Shown one piece after another: positions 1 to 8,319 of a stretch of DNA of 64,000 nucleotides (the stretch's first letter is position 1; every line of letters starts with the position of its first letter). Source of the DNA: an uncultured bacterium (lineage in GTDB: Bacteria; Planctomycetota; UBA1135; GCA-002686595); the NCBI GenBank assembly GCA_938083085.1, contig CALLKX010000037.1, forward strand, positions 40,320 to 104,319, in the 5' to 3' direction. The notes below the pieces were generated by a model. That model was not told where the DNA came from. It did not search any database and was given only the letters and a program-made list of their open reading frames with translations. Both the position numbers and the translations under genes were made by a program.

Positions 1-779
1 CGGGTCTTCTTCTTCTTCTTGGCCATCTGGACCTCGAGCGGAGCGACCTTTCCGTCCTCGCCCACCACGGCCTTCATGGTCTTCGAGCCGAGCGTCTCGT
101 GCCAGAGGGAGACCTCGTGCTCACCCGGCGGGAGCCCCTCCAGGGTGAACTGGCCCTTCTCGTCCGTGATCGCCCAGTGCGTGGCGTCCGTGACCACGAG
201 CCACGACTTCATCCAGGTGTGCATGTCGCACGTGACCTTGATGCGTTCGGGCTCGCTGTAGGTGCGCTCGAGGCGCTTCCCGGCCAGGACCGTCTGGTTC
301 AGGTCGTCGTTCAGGACCGTGATCAGGTGGACGTTGTGGGACGTCTCATCCGAGTTCAGGAAGGCCACCTTCGCGCCCTTGGGCACGACCAGCATGTGCG
401 GCGTGAAGCGGCAGCCCTTCTGGTCCAACTCGTAGGCCTCCTCGGGGATGTCGACCTTGACGCCGTCCACCTTGACGCTGACGAGGACCCCTTGCAGGCC
501 GCGGTCCGGACCGATCACCAGGCTGAGGTCCTGGCGGTCCACCTCTTCGCCGGGGGGGCAGCAGCCGCTCGCCGACTTCGCCGAGACCGCCAGCTCCTTG
601 ACCTCGGGGAGCTCGCCCTCGAACTTGACCGAACCCGCCAGCGTGCCCACCTTCGCGGCCACTGCGGCCGGGGCGGGCTCTTTGACAGGCTCCTGGCCCA
701 GGCTCGCGCCGGTGAGCAGGAGAGCGGTCAGGAACGAAGTGGCCAGGAGGCACCCGATGGAGAGTCTGCCGTGATTCAT
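1..779 (-). CDS. Secreted cupredoxin-like protein with C-terminal regulatory-like beta domain (3' end cut by window edge)
   Basis: The frame opens at an ATG at 779 and stays open to the left edge (259 codons, no stop), so the C-terminus is missing. Residues 1-30 form a signal peptide (hydrophobic run LLATSFLTALLLTGASLG). The middle holds a plastocyanin-like copper-site pattern: a histidine pair in SHNVH followed by C-x2-H-x2-M in CDMHTWM, the spacing of type 1 copper ligands. The next section (ITDEKGQFTLEGLPPGEHEV) looks like a carboxypeptidase-regulatory/CNA-type beta domain, and the visible end is a run of lysines. Known relatives are periplasmic or surface proteins; copper binding is inferred from the ligand pattern. 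It lies 64 bases downstream of the phosphofructokinase gene on the same strand, without an obvious functional link. Confidence 0.75.
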   Translation of the reverse strand, partial: MNHGRLSIGCLLATSFLTALLLTGASLGQEPVKEPAPAAVAAKVGTLAGSVKFEGELPEVKELAVSAKSASGCCPPGEEVDRQDLSLVIGPDRGLQGVLVSVKVDGVKVDIPEEAYELDQKGCRFTPHMLVVPKGAKVAFLNSDETSHNVHLITVLNDDLNQTVLAGKRLERTYSEPERIKVTCDMHTWMKSWLVVTDATHWAITDEKGQFTLEGLPPGEHEVSLWHETLGSKTMKAVVGEDGKVAPLEVQMAKKKKKT

Positions 780-843
780 GCTGCCCATGATAAGCCGAAT
801 GCGCGAGGCCGTCGCCTGCGCATTCGGCTCGAAGCCCGCTGGC

Positions 844-2073
844 TCAGCTGAGCTGGGTCGCGCCAGTCTTCGGCGAGACCGGGTGGCTGGCGAGACGCCC
901 GGGCACCGGGAGCGTGCCGACCAGCGGGGTCGCCCACTCGACGAACGCACTCGAAACGTCATCCGTACCTTTGATGAACTCCTCGGGCACGTGGCGGGTC
1001 GCGGCGGCCACCACCGAGAGGTCATTGACCACGTAGAGGGGCTCGTACTCCCCGTCGTTGGTCCCCCGCTGAATAGCCAGCGAGCCGTGCTGGCAGTCGC
1101 CAGACGTGGCGACCCGAACAGCGGCTCGGCCCACTTCGCGGGCCTCGAGCGCGTCCTGCTCGGAGATCACCCCGAAGAAGCTGCGCTGCAGATAGCCGAA
1201 CGTATCCGCCCGGACCCGCTTGGCCGCAGAGACCTTGGCCTTGACCAGCCCGGAGAGATAGTCGCCAAGGGCGCCGGTCCCCGAGAGCTGGATGTTGCCG
1301 TGGCTGTCCACCTCAGTGCCGCTAGCGATGACCTTGCCCTCGGCGTCGTGGATGCCCTCGGAGACGGCCACAAGGCAGCGCCCGTGCTTGAGGAGCATCT
1401 CCTCCACGCGGTCGCAGAACTCCTCACGGTCAAAGACGCCCTCGGGGAGGTAGATCAGGTGGGGCCCGTCCCCGTCGTGGCGGCGCGCGAGCCGGCTCGC
1501 AGCGGTCAGCCAGCCAGCGTGGCGCCCCATGATGACGTTGATCTTGACGCCACCGAGGCTCCGGTTGTCCTGGTCATCTCCCATGAAAGCCTGGGCAACG
1601 AAGCGCGCCGCAGATGCGAAGCCAGGGGTGTGGTCGCAGCCGGCGAGGTCGTTGTCAATCGTCTTCGGCACGTGGAAGAGACGAACCTCGTAGCCGATCT
1701 CGAGGGCAGCCTCGTTGAGCAGGTGGGCCGTCTCCGCTGAGTCGTTCCCGCCGACGTAGAAGAAGTACCGGATGTCATGAGCCTTGAAGACGTCAAGCAC
1801 GCGCCGGCACGCCTCCGCGGTCGGCTTCCTGCGGACAGAGCCGAGGGCCGCTGCCGGGGTCATGGCGACTCGCTCAAGCTCCTCGCGGGACTCCCGACCA
1901 AGGTCGATCAGGCGCTCCTCGATGATGCCCTCGATGCCATTCAGGGCGCCGTAGACCCCCGTGATGTCGGGGTGCTCGACGCAGCTCTCTACGAGCCCGA
2001 CGAGGCTCTGGTTGATGACTGCGGTGGGGCCGCCGGATTGACCGATGAGCGCGTGGCCACGGAGTTGGGACAT
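844..2073 (-). CDS. 6-phosphofructokinase, pyrophosphate-dependent type
   Basis: A 409-residue protein that interconverts fructose 6-phosphate and fructose 1,6-bisphosphate in the cytoplasm. It starts with the phosphate-binding segment GQSGGPTAVINQS. The donor-site motif reads GGNDS where ATP enzymes have GGDGS, and PKTIDND replaces the ATP-type PGTIDND. An acidic residue at the E. coli Gly104 position and a lysine at the Gly124 position are the established signature of pyrophosphate use. MGRHAGW and YLPEGVFD are further family motifs. A PPi enzyme would be reversible, so it could serve both glycolysis and gluconeogenesis. The Asp-to-Asn change in GGNDS is mildly unusual. No other glycolytic gene is near. 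Confidence 0.88.
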   Translation of the reverse strand: MSQLRGHALIGQSGGPTAVINQSLVGLVESCVEHPDITGVYGALNGIEGIIEERLIDLGRESREELERVAMTPAAALGSVRRKPTAEACRRVLDVFKAHDIRYFFYVGGNDSAETAHLLNEAALEIGYEVRLFHVPKTIDNDLAGCDHTPGFASAARFVAQAFMGDDQDNRSLGGVKINVIMGRHAGWLTAASRLARRHDGDGPHLIYLPEGVFDREEFCDRVEEMLLKHGRCLVAVSEGIHDAEGKVIASGTEVDSHGNIQLSGTGALGDYLSGLVKAKVSAAKRVRADTFGYLQRSFFGVISEQDALEAREVGRAAVRVATSGDCQHGSLAIQRGTNDGEYEPLYVVNDLSVVAAATRHVPEEFIKGTDDVSSAFVEWATPLVGTLPVPGRLASHPVSPKTGATQLS

Positions 2074-2308
2074 CGTCGAAGACAGGGTGTAGATTGGATG
2101 TTCAGCGCCTCTCCAGCGACAGATGCTGGCGGGAGCCGGTGAGATTTTAGTTCGCCCCGAATCACGTCAAACACGCAAAAGTGGTTCTGACGGTTGCCGA
2201 CTGGCCCATTCGTCCCTAATCTTCCCAGCCTCGGACGCAGCGCTGCTGCGACCGGGATTGACAAGCAGAAGGATGCCGCGGCAATTTGCCACGGCGCCGC
2301 GTGATGGA

Positions 2309-2395
2309 GCCCGGGTGGCGGAATTGGTAGACGCGCCAGACTAAGGATCTGGTGGGATAATACCCGTGCTGGTTCGATTCCAGTTCCGGGCACCA
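2309..2395 (+). tRNA. tRNA-Leu, anticodon AAG, CCA encoded
   Basis: An 87-base class II tRNA. The acceptor arm GCCCGGG (2309-2315) pairs with TCCGGGC (2385-2391, one G-U), followed by discriminator A and an encoded CCA. The D arm GCG-GAATTGGTAGA-CGC matches E. coli leucine tRNAs. The anticodon stem CCAGA/TCTGG encloses the loop CTAAGGA, which puts AAG at positions 34-36. A long variable arm (TGGGATAATACCCG) and T arm GCTGG-TTCGATT-CCAGT complete the fold. The A at the wobble position is unusual for a bacterial leucine tRNA (normally GAG, CAG, TAG, TAA or CAA). Confidence 0.95.
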
Positions 2396-2893
2396 CCTTC
2401 CCCCTCTTGAGAGGGGTCGCAAGGTGAAGCCTCACGCGCCTTCTCGCTTGGACCCTTCGTGGAGGTAAGCCCTCAGCGAGTGACAGCGCCCTGCAGGGCT
2501 CGTGCCGCGCGCAGGGTCTGTCCGCGTCATGCCGATCCCGCGGCGAGCCCCGCTCAAGAGGAGTTGGCTGTTGCGACGGCCTCAGCGGTCAACGCACCTG
2601 ATGCCCGCTCACTTCAGGGCGCCGGAGCCCGCAGGCCACGCCCCCCCCCACGAAGCGGCAGGGCAAGCGCGTGCGGCTGGCGTGAAGTCCCGCATCGCCC
2701 GCGCCGAGGTTCGGCAATGGCCGCTCAACGGGCCAAGGCCCCCGGCCAGGGTCCGCTTCTTGGGCCCCTTCAAGACCGACCTTCCGACCCGCCCCTCCCG
2801 TGACCATGCCCAGCCCGCGATCTCGCCCGGACGGCGAGCGCAGGGCCAGGAAGCGACGCTAGAGGCCGCATGACCCGGAGAGGGCCGGGACCT
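2396..2893. other. Intergenic stretch without a convincing gene
   Basis: About 500 bases between the tRNA and the stop of the minus-strand membrane protein. Short open frames exist on both strands, but their translations are proline/arginine-rich with no recognisable fold, no plausible ribosome binding site and no continuity with neighbours. I see no RNA gene or repeat family here. Confidence 0.5.
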
Positions 2894-4948
2894 TCACTCC
2901 ACGACAATCGGGACGTCCGCCCTGAGCGTGAACTCGAACTCCTTCGGGGAGAGGCGGAGCATCGTCAGCACCGACCGCACCGAGTCGAGGTAGGTCTTGA
3001 GGCGCTGAACCTCCTCGAGCTCCCGTGGCATGTTCGACGCGATCACCTGGTCGGTGAAGGACATGAGCTGCTGATCGACGAGGCCGTCCAGGCGCCGGAT
3101 GTCGTCCGCCGTCAACTGCGTACGCGGCCGGCCGCCGAAGGCCTTCGACAGCACGTCTCGCTCGACCTCGCGCCGCTTGGTCGCGTAGTCGATGGAGCGG
3201 GTGATCCGGTTCTTGGCGTCCAGGCGCACCTGATCGCGGATCAGCGCGCTCCCCGAAGCGGGGTTCACCCACGCCAGGACGTTGGCGCTCGGCACGGAGT
3301 CCATGAGGGCCAGCTGGAAGTCCCGGCTGTTGGACAGGCGCGGCACGGTGGCCGATTGCCCGTTGAGGTTCTTCACGAGGGCATCGATGAGCGCGTAGCG
3401 GTTGGAGATGAGCAGGTTGTCGCCGTAGATGAGCGAGGCGATGTGCCCCGTCCCCGGGATCAGCTGCGACCAGAACTCGCGCACGAAGAGACCGCCACCG
3501 ATGGACTTCTTGAAGTACCCCGACTGTCCTGGGTTGCGCCCCTGAATGCCGATCCGCGGGCCCGCCACGGCAATGCGCTCGCGCAAGTCCACGACCTTCT
3601 CCGCGTCTGCGACCCAGGCCACGGCAGCCCAGGCGAAGACCGGCGCGCCGTCATTCGGCGGCCCCGTATAGACCCGCTCCCCCGACGTGGGGTCGACCTC
3701 CATATCGGACTCGTAGCCCCAGTCATTTGGACGAGCGATGAAGGCCACTCGGTCCACGAGTGCGCTGTCGAGGATCCCGATCAGGTCGCCGATGCTGTTG
3801 ACGCCGATCTGCTTGAGCGACTGCTCGAGATTCCTGCGGGCCGCTGGCTCGAGAGAGTCGACAACCATCTGGAGCATGGTCGCGATAGGTCCCCGAACGT
3901 AGAAGAAGAGCGTGCTGTCGTCGGGGGCGAACCGCGCGACCTCAAGCACCTCGTCCTGATCGAACCCCTTGAAGCGGTAGATCCGCTCCTGGGCCGCGGT
4001 CATCAACTCCGACGAGAAGTCGCCGCTCAGATCGACGTCGACGCCGTCTTCGAAGTCCACCACGCCCAGCACTCGCCGGATGGCATCCAGCGGCAGCAGC
4101 CGCGCGAGAAACGCCGGCGTGAAGCGCTCGTCGTCTTTCTTCAGGAGCCCCTCGGTCAGCCCGTACGACTCCCGCAGCTCGCGCAGGTCGATCTGAAGCT
4201 CGAAGTCGCGCTGCTTCTCGTCGCGCTCCACCGAGAGGATCGAGTCGTTGTAGGGCGCGGCGAGCAGGAGCGAGTCCTTGGAGCCCGTCGCCTCGAGCAG
4301 GATCGCGCGCTCCACGAGTTCACGGGACGTCCCGATCACCGCGACGTCCCTGACGCGGGCCACGTGAATAGGTCGAGGGAGCTGCGCGGACTTGATCGTC
4401 TTCACGCCTCCGTCCCCCTCCACGGTGATGCCCTGATCCTCGAGCCCGAGGAGCCCTGGATACTCCAGCCCTGAGACCGCGCCGCGGCCCCAGAGGGAGA
4501 GGCGCGCGTAGGCCGCCCACTCGGCGTCATCGAACGACCTCCCGGTGAAGTTCGCGGCCACCGCGACGTCTTCACCGCCGATGATATCGAGGAGGTCGAG
4601 CCCGGCGGGCAGCTGCCCCAGCTGTCCGCGCACGTCGGCGAGGAGCGCCTCGACCCGCTGCTCCCGCGCGAACTCCGCCCACTCCGGCGAGGTCACGAGC
4701 GCCTGGTAGCCCTCGTTGTCCTCAAGCTCCTCCATGACCGCCAGATCGGGGAAGCCGTCGAAGGCCGTCCGGAGCTCAGCCCGCGCGACGTAGAGGTCCA
4801 CGTCCCGGGGAATCAGGCCCGCGACGTCCGCGTTGAACCGCCCCTCGAAGGGCGAGAAGAGGAGCGTCGAGAAGGCGAAGTAGCCGACGAACGAGAGGAG
4901 CAGCAGGGTGATACAGCCCAGCTTGAGGAGGCGCTTCTTGAGGGTCAT
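2894..4948 (-). CDS. Membrane-anchored protein of unknown function (DUF3352-like character)
   Basis: A 684-residue protein. The start at 4948 is chosen because it places a typical anchor at the N-terminus: MTLKKRLLKLG followed by a hydrophobic helix (ITLLLLSFVGYFAFSTLLF). The frame runs further upstream, but that part is proline-rich antisense sequence over the aminotransferase gene. The rest is predicted to lie outside the cytoplasm. The early phrase LIPRDVDLYVARAEL resembles the opening of DUF3352-type proteins, which are frequent in planctomycetes, but the match is weak. There are no catalytic motifs I recognise. It is transcribed divergently from the aminotransferase with 159 bases between them. 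Confidence 0.7.
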   Translation of the reverse strand: MTLKKRLLKLGCITLLLLSFVGYFAFSTLLFSPFEGRFNADVAGLIPRDVDLYVARAELRTAFDGFPDLAVMEELEDNEGYQALVTSPEWAEFAREQRVEALLADVRGQLGQLPAGLDLLDIIGGEDVAVAANFTGRSFDDAEWAAYARLSLWGRGAVSGLEYPGLLGLEDQGITVEGDGGVKTIKSAQLPRPIHVARVRDVAVIGTSRELVERAILLEATGSKDSLLLAAPYNDSILSVERDEKQRDFELQIDLRELRESYGLTEGLLKKDDERFTPAFLARLLPLDAIRRVLGVVDFEDGVDVDLSGDFSSELMTAAQERIYRFKGFDQDEVLEVARFAPDDSTLFFYVRGPIATMLQMVVDSLEPAARRNLEQSLKQIGVNSIGDLIGILDSALVDRVAFIARPNDWGYESDMEVDPTSGERVYTGPPNDGAPVFAWAAVAWVADAEKVVDLRERIAVAGPRIGIQGRNPGQSGYFKKSIGGGLFVREFWSQLIPGTGHIASLIYGDNLLISNRYALIDALVKNLNGQSATVPRLSNSRDFQLALMDSVPSANVLAWVNPASGSALIRDQVRLDAKNRITRSIDYATKRREVERDVLSKAFGGRPRTQLTADDIRRLDGLVDQQLMSFTDQVIASNMPRELEEVQRLKTYLDSVRSVLTMLRLSPKEFEFTLRADVPIVVE

Positions 4949-5107
4949 GTTCGGGGCGGTCTGCCAGAGGAGATACCCGGGGCCGGGCACAGAAGGAGAA
5001 TCTACGACCGGGCTCGTCCAGGCTTCCCCGATTTCAGGTCGAGATTCGTGCCGGAACAGCCGCTGGATGGGCACCATCTGCCCCTTCACCACCCTGAGGA
5101 CCCTCTC

Positions 5108-6277
5108 ATGCAACTGAGCCAGCGCGTCTCGAGCCTCGAAGGCTCGGTCACCCTTGCCCTCGCAGCCTCCGCCAAGGAAATGGCTGCCGCCGGCCGCGAC
5201 GTCATCAATATGGCCGTCGGAGAGCCCGACTTCGACGCGCCTCGCCTCGCCCGCGAAGCGGCGATCGCAGCGATCAACAGCGGCGCCGTGAAGTACACGC
5301 CTGCCGCGGGGCTCGCCTCGCTCCGACAAACGGTGGCCGAACATCTCGGTCAGACCCGCGGCGTGTCCTACGGGGCCCAGAACATCGTGATCTGCCACAG
5401 CGCCAAGCACGCCCTGAGCCACACGCTCCTGGCGCTGGTGGATGCGGGCGACGAGGTGCTGCTCCTCGACCCCGCGTGGAGCAGTTACTACGCCCAGGTC
5501 CAGCTGGCCGGCGGCGTGGCGGTGCACGCCGCTCCAAGGCAAGACGGTACCTGCGCCCCGGACCTCGACGCCATCCGCGCGGCGGTCACGGACAGGACGA
5601 AGGGCGTCATGCTCAACACCCCGAGCAACCCGTCCGGCTACGTGTGGAGCCGAGAGGAGCTGGAGCAGCTCGCGTCGATCTGTGAGGAGCACGACCTGTG
5701 GATGATCTCGGATGAGATCTATGGTCGGCTCGTCTTCGACGGGGCAGAGCACGTCTCTCCGACCTCCATCTCGGCGGCCATGAAGGAGCGCACGGTGCTC
5801 GTGGACGGCGCCAGCAAGGTCTTCGCCATGACGGGTTACCGGATGGGCTACCTCGCGGCGAACCCGGACCTGGCCCGGACGGTGGGGAACCTGCAGAGCC
5901 AGATCTCTGGCTGCCCGAACTACATCTCCCAGCGCGCCTTCGAGGCCTGCCTCGTCGAGGAGCCCGAGGAGGTGAAGGAGATGATCGCCACCTTCGACCG
6001 ACGGCGGCGGCTGGTCGTCGACGGGCTCAACCGCATGGGGCTCGAGGGTCCCGAGCCCAGGGGTGCCTTCTACGCCTTCCCCGACCTCCACGAGCGCTTC
6101 GACGAGCGCGGAAGCGAGGGGTTCTGCGCCGACCTCCTCGAGGCCGAGGCCCTCGCGACCGTGCCCGGCACCGCCTTCAGCGCGCCGCGGCACATCCGCC
6201 TCTCCTACGCTCTGAGCGAGGAGCGCCTCGTGGAGGCCCTCGCCCGCCTCGAGAGGTTCCTCTCGACCCGAGCCTGA
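5108..6277 (+). CDS. Pyridoxal-phosphate class I aminotransferase (aspartate aminotransferase type)
   Basis: A 389-residue cytoplasmic enzyme of aminotransferase fold type I. Family marks in order: INMAVGEPDFDAP near residue 35, YTPAAGLASLR (substrate loop), LLLDPAWSSY, MLNTPSNPSG (the Asn that stacks on the cofactor), DEIYGRLVF (Asp to the pyridine nitrogen), and VDGASKVFAMTGYRMGY with the Schiff-base lysine. A distal RLSYA segment carries the carboxylate-binding Arg. Length and motifs match the AspC/prephenate aminotransferase subgroup of bacilli and alpha-proteobacteria; substrate choice cannot be fixed from sequence alone. The ATG at 5108 is preferred to an in-frame GTG 60 bases upstream because the domain begins directly after it and a GAGG lies about 9 bases ahead. 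Confidence 0.88.
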   Translation: MQLSQRVSSLEGSVTLALAASAKEMAAAGRDVINMAVGEPDFDAPRLAREAAIAAINSGAVKYTPAAGLASLRQTVAEHLGQTRGVSYGAQNIVICHSAKHALSHTLLALVDAGDEVLLLDPAWSSYYAQVQLAGGVAVHAAPRQDGTCAPDLDAIRAAVTDRTKGVMLNTPSNPSGYVWSREELEQLASICEEHDLWMISDEIYGRLVFDGAEHVSPTSISAAMKERTVLVDGASKVFAMTGYRMGYLAANPDLARTVGNLQSQISGCPNYISQRAFEACLVEEPEEVKEMIATFDRRRRLVVDGLNRMGLEGPEPRGAFYAFPDLHERFDERGSEGFCADLLEAEALATVPGTAFSAPRHIRLSYALSEERLVEALARLERFLSTRA

Positions 6278-6342
6278 AGCGGGCCTGAAGCGAGCCCGCA
6301 GCGGGACTGCAGCGGGACTGCAGCGGCCGCCGGGAGGGCCGA

Positions 6343-7725
6343 TCAGGCCGGCGCGATGGAGTAGACGTTCCGGGCGCCAGGAAACTCCGCCGCCGCGACC
6401 TCCTGGACCTTCAGGAGCACGTCCCGGTCCGGGTCGTCACAGAGCACGTAGAACTTCCACAGGTCACGGTACGACCGCTCAAGGTCGCCGAGCCTCGGCA
6501 CCCGGTCCGCAAAGTCGGACAGCGGGTGGACGCCCTCGACCCCTGGCCAGCGCACGTGAATGCGAGCCTCCTTGAGCTGCATCTCCCGCGCGGGGCAGTA
6601 GACGATGACCTTGATCTCGCGGCCCGTGGCGAAGCGCACCGTCTCCTCGATACGTCCCTCGACGAGGGCCCGCGCCTCCCCGCCGCCTGCGGCGAAGAAG
6701 CGGTCCACGAGCTCCGCCTGAACCTCCGCGTTCTCATAGGCCGGGAAGACACACGCGCGCTTGAACAGCCGCCGCTCCTGGAAGCGCTCGACCAGGTCCC
6801 GGACCGTCGCCTGCGTTCCCGGCTGACACCTGGCCGCTGACCGGAGGAGCACCTCGAGGATCGAGCTGTCCGTGGTGCCGTAGAGGTCCTGCTCGCCCAG
6901 CGCCTCCTCCCGTACAAGGAGATCGATGGCGCGGGCGACCAGCGCCCCTGCGGCCACCTTCGCATGGTGGTAGTAGACGCGCTCGCTGAAGAAGTAGCGC
7001 GCCTCCAGCATGCGGACGATCTCGCTCAGGATGTCCTCCCGCAGGAGGTCATGCTTCGCGAGGTCGATGTAGAGGTTCCCCGTGGAGCGGTCGATCTTGA
7101 AGTAGCTGTGGACGCGCTCGTCCACCTGGAGCCGGAGGCCGGTGAAGTAGGCGTCCCGCGCGAGGTAGTCGAGGATGTCCGCCGCGATCGTCCCCGAGAG
7201 CACTTGGCCCCAGTACGGCGGCACGTCCCGGCGCCCGGGCGTCCCTGGCTTGGTGAGGACGCTGAAGACCTCCTCCCTGAGCCCGAGCTCCTCGAGGATC
7301 TCCCCGATGGGCGTGTCCCGGCTGAACATCCGCTCGTAGCGATACGCCGAGTCATGACGCTCGAAGAGCGCGTCCTGGTCCTCGATGTTGTGCCCGAACG
7401 GGATGTGGGTCACGTCGTGCAGGAGCCCCGCCATCCGGATGACGCGGGCCTCCTCCTCGCCGATGGCGATCCCACGAGCCGGGTCCAACTGGAACGACAG
7501 GTTGATCGCCTCGATCATCTTCTGCGCCACGTGCACCGTCCCGATCGAGTGATCGAAGCGAGTGTGCAGCGCCCCGGGGAAGACCAGATAGGCCGGTCCC
7601 AGCTGCTTGATGCCGCGCATGCGCTGCATCTCCGGCGTGTCGAGCACGCGGAGCTCTTCATGGGTCAGGTACACGTCCCCGTGCACCGGATCCCGCATGA
7701 CGCTGAAGCGCTTACGAGCGGCCAT
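6343..7725 (-). CDS. HD-domain phosphohydrolase (dNTPase/SAMHD1-like superfamily)
   Basis: A 460-residue cytoplasmic protein. The N-terminus FSVMRDPVHGDVYLT and the metal site (HTRFDHSIGTVH, then LLHDVTHIPFGH with the HD pair, and a later Asp) are typical of the YdhJ/SAMHD1-like group of HD phosphohydrolases, which includes dGTP triphosphohydrolases and many uncharacterised nucleotidases. The C-terminal half (TGREIKVIVYCPAREMQLKEA) has the basic, beta-rich character of this group. The start ATG at 7725 sits 11 bases downstream of the stop of the ferritin-like gene, so the two are probably cotranscribed. Substrate unknown. Confidence 0.85.
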   Translation of the reverse strand: MAARKRFSVMRDPVHGDVYLTHEELRVLDTPEMQRMRGIKQLGPAYLVFPGALHTRFDHSIGTVHVAQKMIEAINLSFQLDPARGIAIGEEEARVIRMAGLLHDVTHIPFGHNIEDQDALFERHDSAYRYERMFSRDTPIGEILEELGLREEVFSVLTKPGTPGRRDVPPYWGQVLSGTIAADILDYLARDAYFTGLRLQVDERVHSYFKIDRSTGNLYIDLAKHDLLREDILSEIVRMLEARYFFSERVYYHHAKVAAGALVARAIDLLVREEALGEQDLYGTTDSSILEVLLRSAARCQPGTQATVRDLVERFQERRLFKRACVFPAYENAEVQAELVDRFFAAGGGEARALVEGRIEETVRFATGREIKVIVYCPAREMQLKEARIHVRWPGVEGVHPLSDFADRVPRLGDLERSYRDLWKFYVLCDDPDRDVLLKVQEVAAAEFPGARNVYSIAPA

Positions 7726-7736
7726 CAGCCCGGCCC

Positions 7737-8195
7737 TCAGCCCATCAGGCCGACGGCCGCCGAGGCGACGTCGCCCGGCCGGCGGAGCATGCGGTCGACC
7801 TCTCCGAGGTGCTGCTCCTCGGTCGCGAGCATCTGGCGCGCGTACTCCTCGAGCATCACCGAGTGTCCCTCGACGTGCTTGCGGAGTTCGTTGTAGAAGC
7901 CCAGCGTGTCGCGCTCGTGCTCGAGCGACTCCTTGAGGATCGCCTCGATGTCGTGATCGTGGGTCTCGAGCAGCGGGCCAATCGCCAGGCTCGGGTGCTC
8001 CCCGAGCTGGGTGATCATCTCGCCCGCCTGCTGGGCGTGCAGCAGCGACTCGGTCGCCTGGGCACGCAGCCAGTCCACGATGGGCATGCGGTAGGGCCCG
8101 AACACCATCAGGGAGTAGTGGGTGTAACGGACGACCCCCGCGAGCTCCATCTCGAGGATCTTGTTCAGGGTGGCGACGACGGCTTGCTTGTCCAT
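7737..8195 (-). CDS. Ferritin-like / bacterioferritin-type protein
   Basis: A 152-residue, all-helical protein of bacterioferritin length. Four helices carry candidate metal residues: EMELAGVVRYTHY (Glu17), ATESLLHAQQ (Glu49, His53), a helix with KESLEHERD, and ATEEQHLGE with the E-x2-H pair of helix 4. In classical bacterioferritin the second helix has E-x2-H; here the spacing is E-x3-H, so the diiron site may be altered. The start at 8195 (MDKQAVVATLN) begins right at helix 1; the longer frame would add a basic tail unlike the family. Likely role is iron storage or oxidative protection. It is the first gene of a two-gene unit with the HD phosphohydrolase. Confidence 0.82.
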   Translation of the reverse strand: MDKQAVVATLNKILEMELAGVVRYTHYSLMVFGPYRMPIVDWLRAQATESLLHAQQAGEMITQLGEHPSLAIGPLLETHDHDIEAILKESLEHERDTLGFYNELRKHVEGHSVMLEEYARQMLATEEQHLGEVDRMLRRPGDVASAAVGLMG

Positions 8196-8319
8196 GTTCT
8201 CCGGGCGTTGACGGTTGCGAGCCCACATGATCGGCCCCACCCCTGGGGGCGACAAGCCAGATCCCCGGAAGCCGATCCCGGAGCCGGAACAGCGGCGCCT
8301 CGGCCGCTAGGATCGGGCG

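Noticed and set aside
99..851. Plus-strand frame at the left edge
   Set aside because: Antisense to the copper-site protein whose signal peptide and metal motifs are clear.
2459..2873. Two plus-strand open frames after the tRNA
   Set aside because: No ribosome binding site, no similarity to known folds, and biased arginine/proline composition typical of non-coding GC-rich sequence.
2870..4474. A 534-codon plus-strand frame over the membrane-anchored protein
   Set aside because: Antisense artefact of codon bias; the minus frame has a signal-anchor and ordered protein character.
4949..6193. N-terminal 415 codons of the long minus-strand frame ending at 2894
   Set aside because: This part is antisense to the aminotransferase; the true protein starts at 4948 where the membrane anchor begins.
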